Source: Kitasatospora sp. A2-31
Lineage (GTDB): Bacteria > Actinomycetota > Actinomycetes > Streptomycetales > Streptomycetaceae
Direction of reading: 5' to 3'
Assembly: GCF_022288725.1 (NCBI RefSeq)
Contig: NZ_JAKNTA010000008.1
Location: 124,001 to 188,000 of the forward strand
DNA length: 64,000 nt
This document shows positions 25,339-33,053 of the stretch, piece after piece. The notes beneath the pieces are model-generated. The model made no database searches. It saw only the letters and a list, made by a program, of their open reading frames with translations, and was not told where the DNA came from. Each line of letters starts with the position of its first letter. Positions within the stretch are counted from its first letter, which is position 1. The translations under genes were made by a program, and so were the position numbers.

Positions 25339-26250
25339 CTACCTGACGGCCGTCTTGCCGATGGTGGGCAGGATGAAGTCCTGGATGAGGCCCTTGGCGT
25401 CCCGGACGACCGGCCGGAACACCCGGTAGCGCGAGAGGTTGATGACCCGTGCGGCCATGGGCGTCGACCGCCGGACGAACTCCCGCGTCCGCTCGGTGTC
25501 CGGGGTCCGGTCGAAGACCCAGTAGAGCACCACGATCATGAGGTGCAGCCAGAGCACGTCGGGCAGCAGCTCCACCAGCTCGGTGTCCAGCTTCGGCGCC
25601 AGCTCGGAGCCCTCCAGCACGTCGCGGAAGAGCTGCACGGCGGTGGCCCGCGCCGGGTGGGATTCGTTGGAGAACGGGCTCAGCGAGCTGCTCGGATCGG
25701 CGGCGGTGCGGAAGAACTGCGCGGCGAACTCGTGGTACGGGGCGGCGGTGTCGAGCCAGGAGGCGAGGGCGATCTCCAACCGCTCCGCGAAGTCCCGGGT
25801 GTGCGCCATGCGGGCCCTGGCGTCCGCCGCGTGCTCGTACGTCATGCGGTCGTAGAACCCCTGGATCAGGAATTCCTTCGCGGAGAAGTAGTAGTAGGCG
25901 TTGCCGACGGACACGCCCGCCTCGGCGGCGATGGCCCGCATGGTGGTCTTCTCGTAGCCGCGTTCCTGGAACAGGCGCATGGCCGTCTCCAGGATCAGGG
26001 CCCGGGTCTGCTCGCTCTTGTCCGTCTTCGGCTGGGCCCGCCCGCCGGGAAGCTCGGACGCCGCGGGGGCGCCGGCCGCGGGGCCGTCGTCGCCGCTCGG
26101 CGCGGGCACGCCGCCGGACCGCGCCGGGCTCCGCCGGGGCTTCCGCCCGCCGCCCGCCGCCGGACGGGCCCGGGGCGCCTCCGGCGTGCCGCCCGGGCCG
26201 GTGGCCCCGCTCGTACCGTTCGTTCCGCTCGTCGCTGCCAGCTCGTCCAC
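25339..26250 (-). CDS. TetR family regulator with disordered N-terminal extension
   Basis: A 303-residue TetR protein. About 75 residues of Gly/Pro/Ala-rich sequence precede the HTH (TTMRAIAAEAGVSVGNAYYYFSAKEFLI, about 100-127); a large effector domain follows. Its divergent region holds two matching 14-bp palindromes (26352-26365 and 26394-26407), so it probably represses itself and the GNAT gene. A later ATG or GTG start that removes the extension is possible, but none near the HTH has a good ribosome site. Ligand is unknown. Confidence 0.85.
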   Translation of the reverse strand: MDELAATSGTNGTSGATGPGGTPEAPRARPAAGGGRKPRRSPARSGGVPAPSGDDGPAAGAPAASELPGGRAQPKTDKSEQTRALILETAMRLFQERGYEKTTMRAIAAEAGVSVGNAYYYFSAKEFLIQGFYDRMTYEHAADARARMAHTRDFAERLEIALASWLDTAAPYHEFAAQFFRTAADPSSSLSPFSNESHPARATAVQLFRDVLEGSELAPKLDTELVELLPDVLWLHLMIVVLYWVFDRTPDTERTREFVRRSTPMAARVINLSRYRVFRPVVRDAKGLIQDFILPTIGKTAVR

Positions 26251-26351
26251 GCCCCGAGCCTAGTCGGACCGCTCAGCTCCAGCCGGTGTCGGTGCGTGCG
26301 GCACCGGATGCCCCCTCCGCATCCGGTACCGCAGCACCGCCCCCGCGCCTT

Positions 26352-26407
26352 TCGAACGCGTTCAAAAGCATGTCGTGAACTCTAGGGGGACGGTTGAACA
26401 TGTTCAA
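26352..26407. promoter_or_regulatory. Two palindromic TetR operators
   Basis: TCGAACGCGTTCAA (26352-26365) and TTGAACATGTTCAA (26394-26407, a perfect palindrome) share the pattern TTGAAC-N2-GTTCAA. Their centres are 42 bp apart (four helical turns), in the TetR/GNAT divergent region. Confidence 0.7.
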
Positions 26408-26432
26408 GCCAGCCTTGTGGGAGGCTCGTCAC

Positions 26433-26972
26433 ATGAACGCCACCATTCGACGCGGTGATGCGCGCGACGCCGAGGCCGTCGCCGGCCTCCACGCGCTCAG
26501 CTGGCGCACCGCTTACGCCGGCATCGTCCCGCGGCAGGCGCTCGGTGACGGGCTCTGGGAGGAACGCCGCGTGCTCTGGGAGCTGCGGCTGGCGGCCGAG
26601 TACGGCGAACCGGCCAACACCCCCGAGCTGCTGATCGCCGAACAGGCGGGCCGCGCCGTCGGCTTCGCCTACCTGGTGCCGCAGGCGGACGGGCGGATCC
26701 TGCTGGACAACCTGCACGTCGAGCCCGGCCGCACCGGCGGTGGGATCGGCCGCGCGCTGCTGGGCGCGGCCCGCTCGCACGTCGCGCGGCAGCACCCCGG
26801 CGCGGACCTCTACCTGGAGGTGCTGCGCGACAACACCCGGGCGGTCGCGTTCTACGAGCGCGAGGGCGGCCTGCGCACGGCCGAGCAGGAAGGCGTCTTC
26901 CCCGGCGGGTTCGTGCTCCCCGAGTACGAGTACACCTGGACGGCGGCCGGCCGGGATCAGTCGAAGTCGTAG
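26433..26972 (+). CDS. GNAT family N-acetyltransferase
   Basis: A 179-residue acetyltransferase with the GNAT acetyl-CoA loop (EPGRTGGGIGRALL, about 98-111) and the later NTRAVAFYEREG segment, as in RimI-like enzymes. ATG 26433 is 8 bases after GGGAGG; a longer form from 26394 would start inside a TetR operator and is unlikely. It is probably controlled by the divergent TetR protein. The 3' end overlaps the convergent macro-domain gene by 16 bases. The acceptor substrate is unknown. Confidence 0.85.
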   Translation: MNATIRRGDARDAEAVAGLHALSWRTAYAGIVPRQALGDGLWEERRVLWELRLAAEYGEPANTPELLIAEQAGRAVGFAYLVPQADGRILLDNLHVEPGRTGGGIGRALLGAARSHVARQHPGADLYLEVLRDNTRAVAFYEREGGLRTAEQEGVFPGGFVLPEYEYTWTAAGRDQSKS

Positions 26973-27382
26973 ACCGTCACCGGCACGCCCCGGTCCACCA
27001 GACGGCTCGTCACCAGCGGCTCGACCCGCTCCCACCGCCCGCCGGCCAGACCGCAGCCGATCCGCGGCATGTGGACCGAGGCCCCGAGCCGGAGCGCCTC
27101 CTCGGCGAGGGCGGCCAGCGCGGTGTCGATCGCCTCGTAGCGCACCGGCACGCCGGTCGAGCGGCCGGTCCGGACGCCGCGCTGGCCGACCAGGTTGGCC
27201 ACCCACACGTAGCGCTCGACCTGCACCAGCTGGACCGCGCCGAGGCCGAAGCCGTTCCGTGCGCGCTCCCGGTGCCACCGCCGGTACGCCGCCTCGGGCT
27301 CGGCCCAGCGCCGCGACAACGCCAGAACGAATCCCTTACCCCAACCACCCATGTCGTTGCAGACGTGCGCGATCACCTTCAC
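26957..27382 (-). CDS. Macro-domain protein (Poa1/TARG1-like ADP-ribose binding)
   Basis: A 141-residue single macro domain. The start MKVIAHVCNDMGGWGKG is the ADP-ribose loop with the conserved Asn-Asp (N9, D10), and PRIGCGLAGG near 110-119 is the second substrate loop, typical of the Poa1p/ALC1-like branch that removes phosphate or ADP-ribose from ADP-ribose derivatives. No DarT-like toxin gene is adjacent, so this is not an obvious DarTG pair. The gene overlaps the GNAT gene tail to tail. Another macro gene, of a different branch, is at 35958-36527. Confidence 0.85.
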   Translation of the reverse strand: MKVIAHVCNDMGGWGKGFVLALSRRWAEPEAAYRRWHRERARNGFGLGAVQLVQVERYVWVANLVGQRGVRTGRSTGVPVRYEAIDTALAALAEEALRLGASVHMPRIGCGLAGGRWERVEPLVTSRLVDRGVPVTVYDFD

Positions 27383-27451
27383 GCCTTGCCCCGGGGCGCG
27401 GTGGCGTCTCCGCGCAGGTACTGCAGGGTCGCGGTCTCCATGCCCGGCAGG

Positions 27452-28729
27452 CTACGGCGCGGTACCGACAAACCGCTCGGATTCCCGGTTCGCGGCCACC
27501 GTGCGCGGGGCGGAGGCCGGCGGGCGGAGGTGGCGGCGGCCGGCGAGGGCGATCAGCAGCGCGAGTGCGGCGGCGCCGGCGGGCAGGAGGTAGCCGGTGC
27601 CCGGCGCGGCGTGCTCGGCCACCGCGCCGCCCAGCGCCGCGCCGCCCGAGACGCCCACCACGATGCCGGAGACCGTCACCGCCATGCCCTCGTTCAACTG
27701 CCCCGGCGGCAGGAGGTCCTGGACCAGCGTCATACCGGTGACCATGGTCGGCGCGGTGCCCGTGCCGGCCGCGAACAGGGCCACCCCGAGCAGCGCGAGC
27801 CCCGGGTCGCCCAGCCCGGCGCCGCCCGTGGCGGCGGCGAGGGGCAGCAGCAGGACCACGGCCATGGTCGCGACGCCCAGCAGGAACCGCACCCCCGGCG
27901 CGCGGCGCGGGCGGCGCAGCCCGAAGGCCAGCCCGGCCGCGCACGATCCGGCCGCCACCAGCCCCAGGAGGAGGCCCGCCAGCGGCTTCCGGCCGAGCGT
28001 GTCGGTGTAGGCCACCGTGGTCACCTCCATCGCGCCGAAGACGAGGCCGGTGGCGAGGAAGGTCAGCAGCAGCACCCGCAGTCCGGGCACGCGCAGCGGC
28101 GAGCCGGGCCGGGCGGCCGTACGGGCGGGTGCCGCGACCGGCGGCTCGGTCCGGCGCCGGCTCGCGAACAGCAGGGCGCCGGTGGTGCCGAGCGTTCCCG
28201 CGGTGACCAGCCCGGCCTCCGGGGCCACCGTGGTGCAGAGCAGCATCGCGAGCACCGGCCCGGTCGTGAAGCAGAGCTCGTCCAGCGCCTGCTCGAAGGA
28301 GTTGGCCAGGTGGCGCAGCTCCGGGTCGGCCCGGTGCAGGTGCGCCCAGCGGGCCCGCGCCATCCCGCCGAGGTTCGGTGCCGCGGCGGCCGCCGCCCAG
28401 CAGGCGTACAGCGTCCAGTCGGGCGCGCCGGCCCGGACGCAGAGCAGCAGCCCGGTGATCGGCAGGGCGTTGTACAGCGCGGCCGGGACGGTGACGCGCG
28501 CCTGGCCGTGGCGGTCGACCAGCCGGCCGATCAGCGGCAGGCCGATCGCCCCGGTGGCCAGTCCGACGGCCGAGACGGTGCCCGCGAGCGCGTAGGAGCC
28601 GCGCCGCTCGGCGAGCAGCACCACCAGCGAGACGCCGGTCATCGACATGGCGAGCCGGCCGAGCAGCCCGGCCAGGGTGAACGCGGCGGTGCCGGGCAGG
28701 GCGAAGAGCCGACGGTACGAGGACAGCAT
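27452..28729 (-). CDS. MFS transporter (12 TM)
   Basis: A 425-residue transporter with about 12 hydrophobic segments, an RLVDRHGQAR motif A-like loop after helix 2 and a short cytosolic loop in the middle. It matches small MFS permeases often found beside LysR genes. ATG 28729 has GGAG 5 bases upstream; the frame is open further but would add a basic non-membrane stretch. The LysR gene is divergent with a dyad between them. Substrate is unknown. Confidence 0.85.
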   Translation of the reverse strand: MLSSYRRLFALPGTAAFTLAGLLGRLAMSMTGVSLVVLLAERRGSYALAGTVSAVGLATGAIGLPLIGRLVDRHGQARVTVPAALYNALPITGLLLCVRAGAPDWTLYACWAAAAAAPNLGGMARARWAHLHRADPELRHLANSFEQALDELCFTTGPVLAMLLCTTVAPEAGLVTAGTLGTTGALLFASRRRTEPPVAAPARTAARPGSPLRVPGLRVLLLTFLATGLVFGAMEVTTVAYTDTLGRKPLAGLLLGLVAAGSCAAGLAFGLRRPRRAPGVRFLLGVATMAVVLLLPLAAATGGAGLGDPGLALLGVALFAAGTGTAPTMVTGMTLVQDLLPPGQLNEGMAVTVSGIVVGVSGGAALGGAVAEHAAPGTGYLLPAGAAALALLIALAGRRHLRPPASAPRTVAANRESERFVGTAP

Positions 28730-28815
28730 GGAACTCCGAGGAAGGGACCGATGGGGTGTGGTCCCAGCTTCGGACCGTCGCCCGGCGGCGGTCCAACACC
28801 TGTTCCGTCGCATCG

Positions 28816-28830
28816 ACAACGCGGTGTTGT
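28816..28830. promoter_or_regulatory. Possible LysR-type site
   Basis: ACAAC-GCGGT-GTTGT, a 5-bp dyad with 5-bp spacer, 13 bases before the LysR start and upstream of the MFS gene. Confidence 0.4.
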
Positions 28831-28842
28831 TAATCTGCCGGC

Positions 28843-29808
28843 ATGCCCGCCGACCTGCACCCCCGCCTGCTCCGCGGGTTCGCCATGACGGCCGAGACCC
28901 TCCACTTCGGCCGGGCCGCCGAGCGCCTGCACGTCGCCCAGCAGGCGCTCAGCCGGGACGTCCGGACGCTCGAGCGGCTGCTCGGCGACGCGCTCTTCAC
29001 CCGGACCACCCGCAACGTCGAACTCACCCCGGCCGGGCAGCGGTTGCTGCCGAAGGTCCGGCAACTGCTGGCGCTGCACGACGAGATCGTGGCCGGCGAG
29101 GCGGCGCGGCCGCTGTTGATGGACCTCAACAGCGACGTCAGCGGGCCGGACCTGACGGGCGACCGCGTGCTCGAACGGGCCCGGGCCGCCTGGCCGGAGG
29201 GGGAGCTGCTGGCTCGCTTCCACGGTGGGCTCGCAGCGGCGGCCGCCGCCCTGGTGGACCACCGGCTGGACGTCTCGTTCGGCCGCTTCGCCGGCCTCGC
29301 GGCCGGGCTGCAGGCCCAACTGGTGCAGGTCCCCGTCCGGTTGGAGCGGGTGTCGGTGATGATGACGGCCGACCACCCGTTGGCCGGCCGCGCGGTGCTG
29401 CGGCTCGCGGACCTGGTCGGCCACCCGGTCGACATCTGCGCCGGCAACCCGGCCACCACCGAGTGGGCGGACCTCGGCGCCCGGCTGCTGCGCGAGCACG
29501 GCCTGGTTCCGGCCGCACCGCACGTGCCGCCGGTCGGAGTGGACGAGACCGTCCGCTACATGGCCCGCCACCGCGATCCGATGCTGACCACCGTGGGCGG
29601 GCTGGTGATGCCCGGCGTGGTGAACCTGCCGCTGGTGGAGCCGGTGCCGCTGACCCTGCTCAGCCTGGTCCACCGGCCGGACCTGCGCCACCCCGGACTG
29701 GCCGCGCTGGTGACGGCCGCCGCCGAACTCGGTGCGGAGGAGCGGTGGTTGCGGCGTCCGGCGGGCAGCTGGCTGCCCGCGGCCGACGCCGCGCTCCTGG
29801 CAGGCTAG
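28843..29808 (+). CDS. LysR family transcriptional regulator
   Basis: A 321-residue LysR protein. The N-terminal winged HTH is clear (FGRAAERLHVAQQALSRDVRTLE, about 23-45, then LFTRTTRNVELTPAGQ), and the rest is a periplasmic-binding-protein-like effector domain. It is divergent from the MFS gene, which it likely activates in response to the transported compound. The effector is unknown. Confidence 0.9.
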   Translation: MPADLHPRLLRGFAMTAETLHFGRAAERLHVAQQALSRDVRTLERLLGDALFTRTTRNVELTPAGQRLLPKVRQLLALHDEIVAGEAARPLLMDLNSDVSGPDLTGDRVLERARAAWPEGELLARFHGGLAAAAAALVDHRLDVSFGRFAGLAAGLQAQLVQVPVRLERVSVMMTADHPLAGRAVLRLADLVGHPVDICAGNPATTEWADLGARLLREHGLVPAAPHVPPVGVDETVRYMARHRDPMLTTVGGLVMPGVVNLPLVEPVPLTLLSLVHRPDLRHPGLAALVTAAAELGAEERWLRRPAGSWLPAADAALLAG

Positions 29809-29940
29809 CGCCCTCGCGGTCGATCGGGACCTCGGACCGGCCCATGGGTGCGCCGTGGGCTCCGCCGGCCCGCGGGCGGGCTTTCGGCGCCACCGGAACG
29901 GAATGACCGGGCGCCCCTGGGTTGTTGTGGCCGGAAGCGA

Positions 29941-29977
29941 CCCCGCCCCTGCCGCTCGGGGGTCGGCAGGGGCGGGG
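29941..29977. terminator. Bidirectional terminator
   Basis: A perfect 13-bp stem (29941-29953 with 29965-29977) and 11-nt loop between the convergent LysR and YceI genes. Confidence 0.75.
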
Positions 29978-30063
29978 CGTGTGCGGGGCGGTCGCGGCGC
30001 GGACCGCCGGGGCTCCGGGTGGACCGGTGCCCGGTGTGCCGGGGGCAGCCGTGGTCGGCCGGT

Positions 30064-30675
30064 TCAGGCCGCCCGGACGGCGGAGATGTCGAAGCTGAGC
30101 TTGACCTTCTCGCCGATCAGCACGCCGCCGGTCTCCAGGGCGGCGTTGTAGGTGAGGCCCCAGTCGGTGCGGTCCAGGACGGCCGAGCCCTCGAAGCCGA
30201 CGCGCTCGGCGCCGTAGGCGTCGGTGGCACTGCCGGTGTAGTCGAGGTCGAGGACGATCGGACGGGTGGTGTCCTTGATGGTCAGCTCGCCGGTCATCCG
30301 GTAGGTGTCCCCGCGCAGGCGCTCGGCGGAGGTGCTGCGGAAGCGGATCTCCGGGTAGGTCTCGGCGGCGAAGAAGTCGCCGGTGCGCAGGTGCTCGTCG
30401 CGCTGGGCCTGGTTCGTGTCGATGCTCGCCACCTTGATCACCAGCTCGGCGCTGGAGTTGCCGGGCTCCGCGCCGTCCAGGCTCAACTTGCCGTCGTACT
30501 CGGTGAAGCGTCCCTTGACGTTGGTGACCATCGCGTGGCGCACCGAGAAACCGACCTCGCTGTGGGTGGTGTCGATGACCCAGTCGCCGGAGAGGTGGGA
30601 CAGGTCCGGCCCGGCGGGTGCCTCGGCGACGGTGGTGGCGGCGGTGGCGGTCTTGGTGCGGTTGAACAGGCCCAT
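30064..30675 (-). CDS. YceI family lipocalin-fold protein
   Basis: A 203-residue YceI protein: WVIDTTHSEVGFSVRH near residue 33 is the diagnostic opening strand, followed by alternating beta strands, DTNQAQRDEHLRTGDFFAAETYPEIRF and the C-terminal ALETGGVLIGEKVKLSFDI. The fold binds isoprenoid-like lipids in characterised members. Unlike periplasmic YceI it has no signal peptide, so it is probably cytoplasmic. ATG 30675 follows GAGGAG. It is divergent from the MerR-clamp gene; the shared region contains an A/T-rich TTGAAGCCTAAACAA segment near its promoter. Confidence 0.9.
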   Translation of the reverse strand: MGLFNRTKTATAATTVAEAPAGPDLSHLSGDWVIDTTHSEVGFSVRHAMVTNVKGRFTEYDGKLSLDGAEPGNSSAELVIKVASIDTNQAQRDEHLRTGDFFAAETYPEIRFRSTSAERLRGDTYRMTGELTIKDTTRPIVLDLDYTGSATDAYGAERVGFEGSAVLDRTDWGLTYNAALETGGVLIGEKVKLSFDISAVRAA

Positions 30676-30837
30676 GGCTCCTCCTCGGGTTCGAAGCCAT
30701 TTGTTTAGGCTTCAACTTGTTGGCTCCACTGTAGGACGGTTTCGTTCAAAGTTCAACCATGATGGTCGGGCGGCACCGAAACGTCACCCGCACGGCGGAC
30801 GCCCCCGGTACCGTCGAGCCCGGTCCGGCCGCCCGGC

Positions 30838-30874
30838 TTGACCCTCGACCTGGTCGAGGCCCCAAGGTCCCGGT
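30838..30874 (+). promoter_or_regulatory. MerR-type promoter with 19-bp spacer
   Basis: TTGACC (30838-30843), then a perfect dyad CCTCGACC-T-GGTCGAGG (30843-30859), then CAAGGT (30863-30868), giving a 19-bp spacer. The predicted transcript would begin at or beside the ATG at 30875. This is the layout by which MerR proteins untwist a long spacer. Confidence 0.8.
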
Positions 30875-31984
30875 ATGGAGAGCGACCTGCGCAGCATCGG
30901 TGAACTGGCCCGCGACAGCGGCCTCGGCGTCAGTGCGCTGCGGTTCTACGACGGCGCCGGCGTCCTCAGCCCCGCCAGGGTCGATCCGCGCACCGGCTAC
31001 CGCTGGTACGGGCCCGGTCAGCTCGCCGACGCCCGGCTGCTCTGCCGGCTGCGGCGGGTGGGCCTGCCGCTGGCCGGCATCCGGGCCGTGCTGGGCGCGG
31101 ATCCGGGCTCCGGGGTCGCCCACCGGGTGGTCGACGCGCACCTGCGCCGGCTGGAGGACGGCCTCGCCGACGCCCGCCGGGAGCTCTCCCTGATCCGCGA
31201 CCTGATCGACCAGAGGGAGAACCCCATGACCGCCGCCCCCACCACCGCGCACGACCTCACCGTCCCGGCTCGCGAGCTGGCCGAGGCCCTGGACGCCGTC
31301 CGCTTCGCGGTCTCCGGCGAGCCCGAACTGCCCATGCTCGCGGGGGTGCTGTTCGACCTCGACGGCGGACTGCTGCGGCTGGTCGCCACCGACCGGTACC
31401 GGATGGCGCTGGCCGAACTGCCGGTGCCCGGCGGGCGGTCCGCGGGGGCTTCGGTCGCCGCGATCGTGCCGACCGCCCTCGTCGACGCGCTCCGCGCGCT
31501 GCTCGGCTCGGGCGGCGACCAGGTCCGGCTGGCCCTGGGTGACGGCCTGGTCCGGGCCGAGACGGGCGGCCACCGGATCGAAGGCGCGGCGCTCGACCAC
31601 GACTACCCGGACTACCGCTCGTTGGTCCGGCTCGACCCGGTCCACCGGGTCGGTGTACCCGCCGCCGACCTGCGCGAGGCCGTCGAAAGCGGCGCCACCC
31701 GCACCCTGCCCTCGGGCCCGCACGGCACCGCCTGCGAGGCCACCGTGCTCGCCTTCGACCCGGACGGCCGGCTCACCGTCGCCGGCGAGGGCGCCGAGCC
31801 GGCCCCGGGTGGCGTCCGGGTCGCGGTCAACCGCGATTTCCTCCTGGACGCCGTCCGGGCCGGCGGCCCCGAGCAGCTCGTCCTGGAGGTGGGCGGCCCG
31901 ATCGCCCCGCTGGCCGTGCGGACCGAGGGGCGGTCCGGCACCTTCTCGATCCTGATGCCGATCCGCGTCCCGGAGGCCGTGTGA
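30875..31984 (+). CDS. MerR regulator fused to sliding-clamp (DnaN) domains 2 and 3
   Basis: Residues 1-75 are a MerR winged HTH (SIGELARDSGLGVSALRFYDGAGVL, then RTGYRWYG), residues about 80-115 a dimerisation coiled coil. From about residue 125 the sequence matches DNA polymerase III beta: FAVSGEPELPMLAGV and LVATDRYRMA (170-178) belong to clamp domain 2, and VRVAVNRDFLLDAV plus the terminal ILMPIRV to domain 3. Clamp domain 1 is absent, its place taken by the MerR part. The 369-residue chain is one frame with no sign of a sequencing fusion. The promoter dyad suggests autoregulation. What the clamp part binds is unknown: a clamp-binding peptide, DNA, or a small molecule. Confidence 0.9.
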   Translation: MESDLRSIGELARDSGLGVSALRFYDGAGVLSPARVDPRTGYRWYGPGQLADARLLCRLRRVGLPLAGIRAVLGADPGSGVAHRVVDAHLRRLEDGLADARRELSLIRDLIDQRENPMTAAPTTAHDLTVPARELAEALDAVRFAVSGEPELPMLAGVLFDLDGGLLRLVATDRYRMALAELPVPGGRSAGASVAAIVPTALVDALRALLGSGGDQVRLALGDGLVRAETGGHRIEGAALDHDYPDYRSLVRLDPVHRVGVPAADLREAVESGATRTLPSGPHGTACEATVLAFDPDGRLTVAGEGAEPAPGGVRVAVNRDFLLDAVRAGGPEQLVLEVGGPIAPLAVRTEGRSGTFSILMPIRVPEAV

Positions 31985-31999
31985 CCGCACGGCAGCCGT

Positions 32000-32025
32000 C
32001 CGGGGCCGGTCCTCACCGGCCCCGG
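32000..32025 (+). terminator. Terminator after the MerR-clamp gene
   Basis: A perfect 11-bp stem (32000-32010 with 32015-32025) and 4-nt loop 16 bases past the stop. Confidence 0.65.
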
Positions 32026-32138
32026 CGTCCCGGGGGCCGGTGAACGCACGCCCCCGCCGGGTGCGCGTCCGCAGCAGAGCCCGGACTGCCGTCCTGCCTG
32101 CCGGGTTCCGGCCCCGCGCCGCCCGAACCGCCGGAGGG

Positions 32139-32492
32139 TCAGGCCCGGCCTTCCGCCGTCACGGCGTCGAACAGCGGCCAGCCGTCGGCCTCGGCTGTAC
32201 CGCGGTCCGGCACCTCCAGCCCCTGTGCCCGCGCCTCGTCGAGCAGCTGCCGGACCGCGCCGGGAAGGTGAAGGTTGAGCACCCCGTCCCGGTCGTCGGC
32301 CACCTGTCCGGAGTGCAGGAACCCGTCGGGGACGAAGCGCCCGGGCCCGGGTCGGAACACGATCCGCAACGTCCCTCCGCCCTCCCGGTGCACCGTGAGC
32401 ACCTCCCGGCAGTCGGGGTGCCGGTGGTGCACCGACCAGAGCCGGACGTCCCCGTCCATCACCATCCGCCGCAACCGCCGCTTGCTCCCCAT
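32139..32492 (-). CDS. Conserved hypothetical protein
   Basis: A 117-residue soluble protein with a basic start (GSKRRLRRM), then alternating beta-like segments (DVRLWSVHHRHPDCREVLTV, GTLRIVFRPGPGRFVPDGF) and an amphipathic helix (AVRQLLDEARAQGL). No signal, membrane segment or known motif is seen. ATG 32492 is preceded by a weak GGGGG; the frame runs on upstream across the XRE promoter, which makes a longer form unlikely. Coding character is moderate and function is unknown. Confidence 0.55.
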   Translation of the reverse strand: MGSKRRLRRMVMDGDVRLWSVHHRHPDCREVLTVHREGGGTLRIVFRPGPGRFVPDGFLHSGQVADDRDGVLNLHLPGAVRQLLDEARAQGLEVPDRGTAEADGWPLFDAVTAEGRA

Positions 32493-32577
32493 CCCCCGGA
32501 CGGTACCCGGCCGTCCCGTTACCCCGGGCGGTCGCGGCTCGGCCGACCGGCCGACACGCACGTTTGCTGCTGCTAGC

Positions 32578-32603
32578 ACCGTGCTTGCTTTTGCAAGCAC
32601 GGT
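32578..32603. promoter_or_regulatory. Operator of the XRE regulator
   Basis: A perfect 11-bp inverted repeat ACCGTGCTTGC-TTTT-GCAAGCACGGT, 16 bases before the XRE start codon. Confidence 0.7.
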
Positions 32604-32619
32604 GGTGCAGGGTGGTCGC

Positions 32620-33036
32620 ATGGCCTCACTGAACGTCGGCTCGCTGGGCGAGTACATCCGCGAGCAGCGACGCAACGCGCAGTACTCGTTGCGGCAGCTG
32701 GCGGAGGCCGCCGGCGTGTCCAACCCCTACCTCAGCCAGATCGAGCGGGGGTTGCGCAAGCCGAGCGCGGAGATCCTCCAGCAGATCGCCAAGGCGCTGC
32801 GGATCTCGGCGGAGACGCTGTACGTCCAGGCCGGGATCCTGGAGGAGCGGCGGGGCGAGGGCCTGGAACTGCGGGCCTCGATCCTGGCCGATCCGCTGAT
32901 CAACGAGCAGCAGAAGCAGGCGCTGCTCGCGGTCTACGACGCCTTCCTCAAGGAGAACGCCGCCCGCAAGGACTCGGATGCGGCGTCCGACGACCACGCC
33001 GACGGCGGCCCGGAGGCCGCCGGCCCGGCAACCTAG
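32620..33036 (+). CDS. XRE-family HTH regulator (Rv0474-like)
   Basis: A 138-residue protein. Residues 9-65 form a Cro/CI-type HTH (SLRQLAEAAGVSNPYLSQIERGLRKPS), followed by a helical segment and an acidic Ala/Asp tail. ATG 32620 is the start nearest the operator dyad. The next two genes are HbhA-like and DUF2516, the same order as mycobacterial Rv0474-Rv0475-Rv0476, so the protein is probably the regulator of this set and of itself through the dyad at 32578-32603. Confidence 0.85.
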   Translation: MASLNVGSLGEYIREQRRNAQYSLRQLAEAAGVSNPYLSQIERGLRKPSAEILQQIAKALRISAETLYVQAGILEERRGEGLELRASILADPLINEQQKQALLAVYDAFLKENAARKDSDAASDDHADGGPEAAGPAT

Positions 33037-33053
33037 ACCACGGGAGACCGGCC

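Noticed and set aside
26957..27382. DarTG toxin-antitoxin system
   Set aside because: The macro domain is of a compatible type, but no DarT-like ADP-ribosyltransferase lies on either side.
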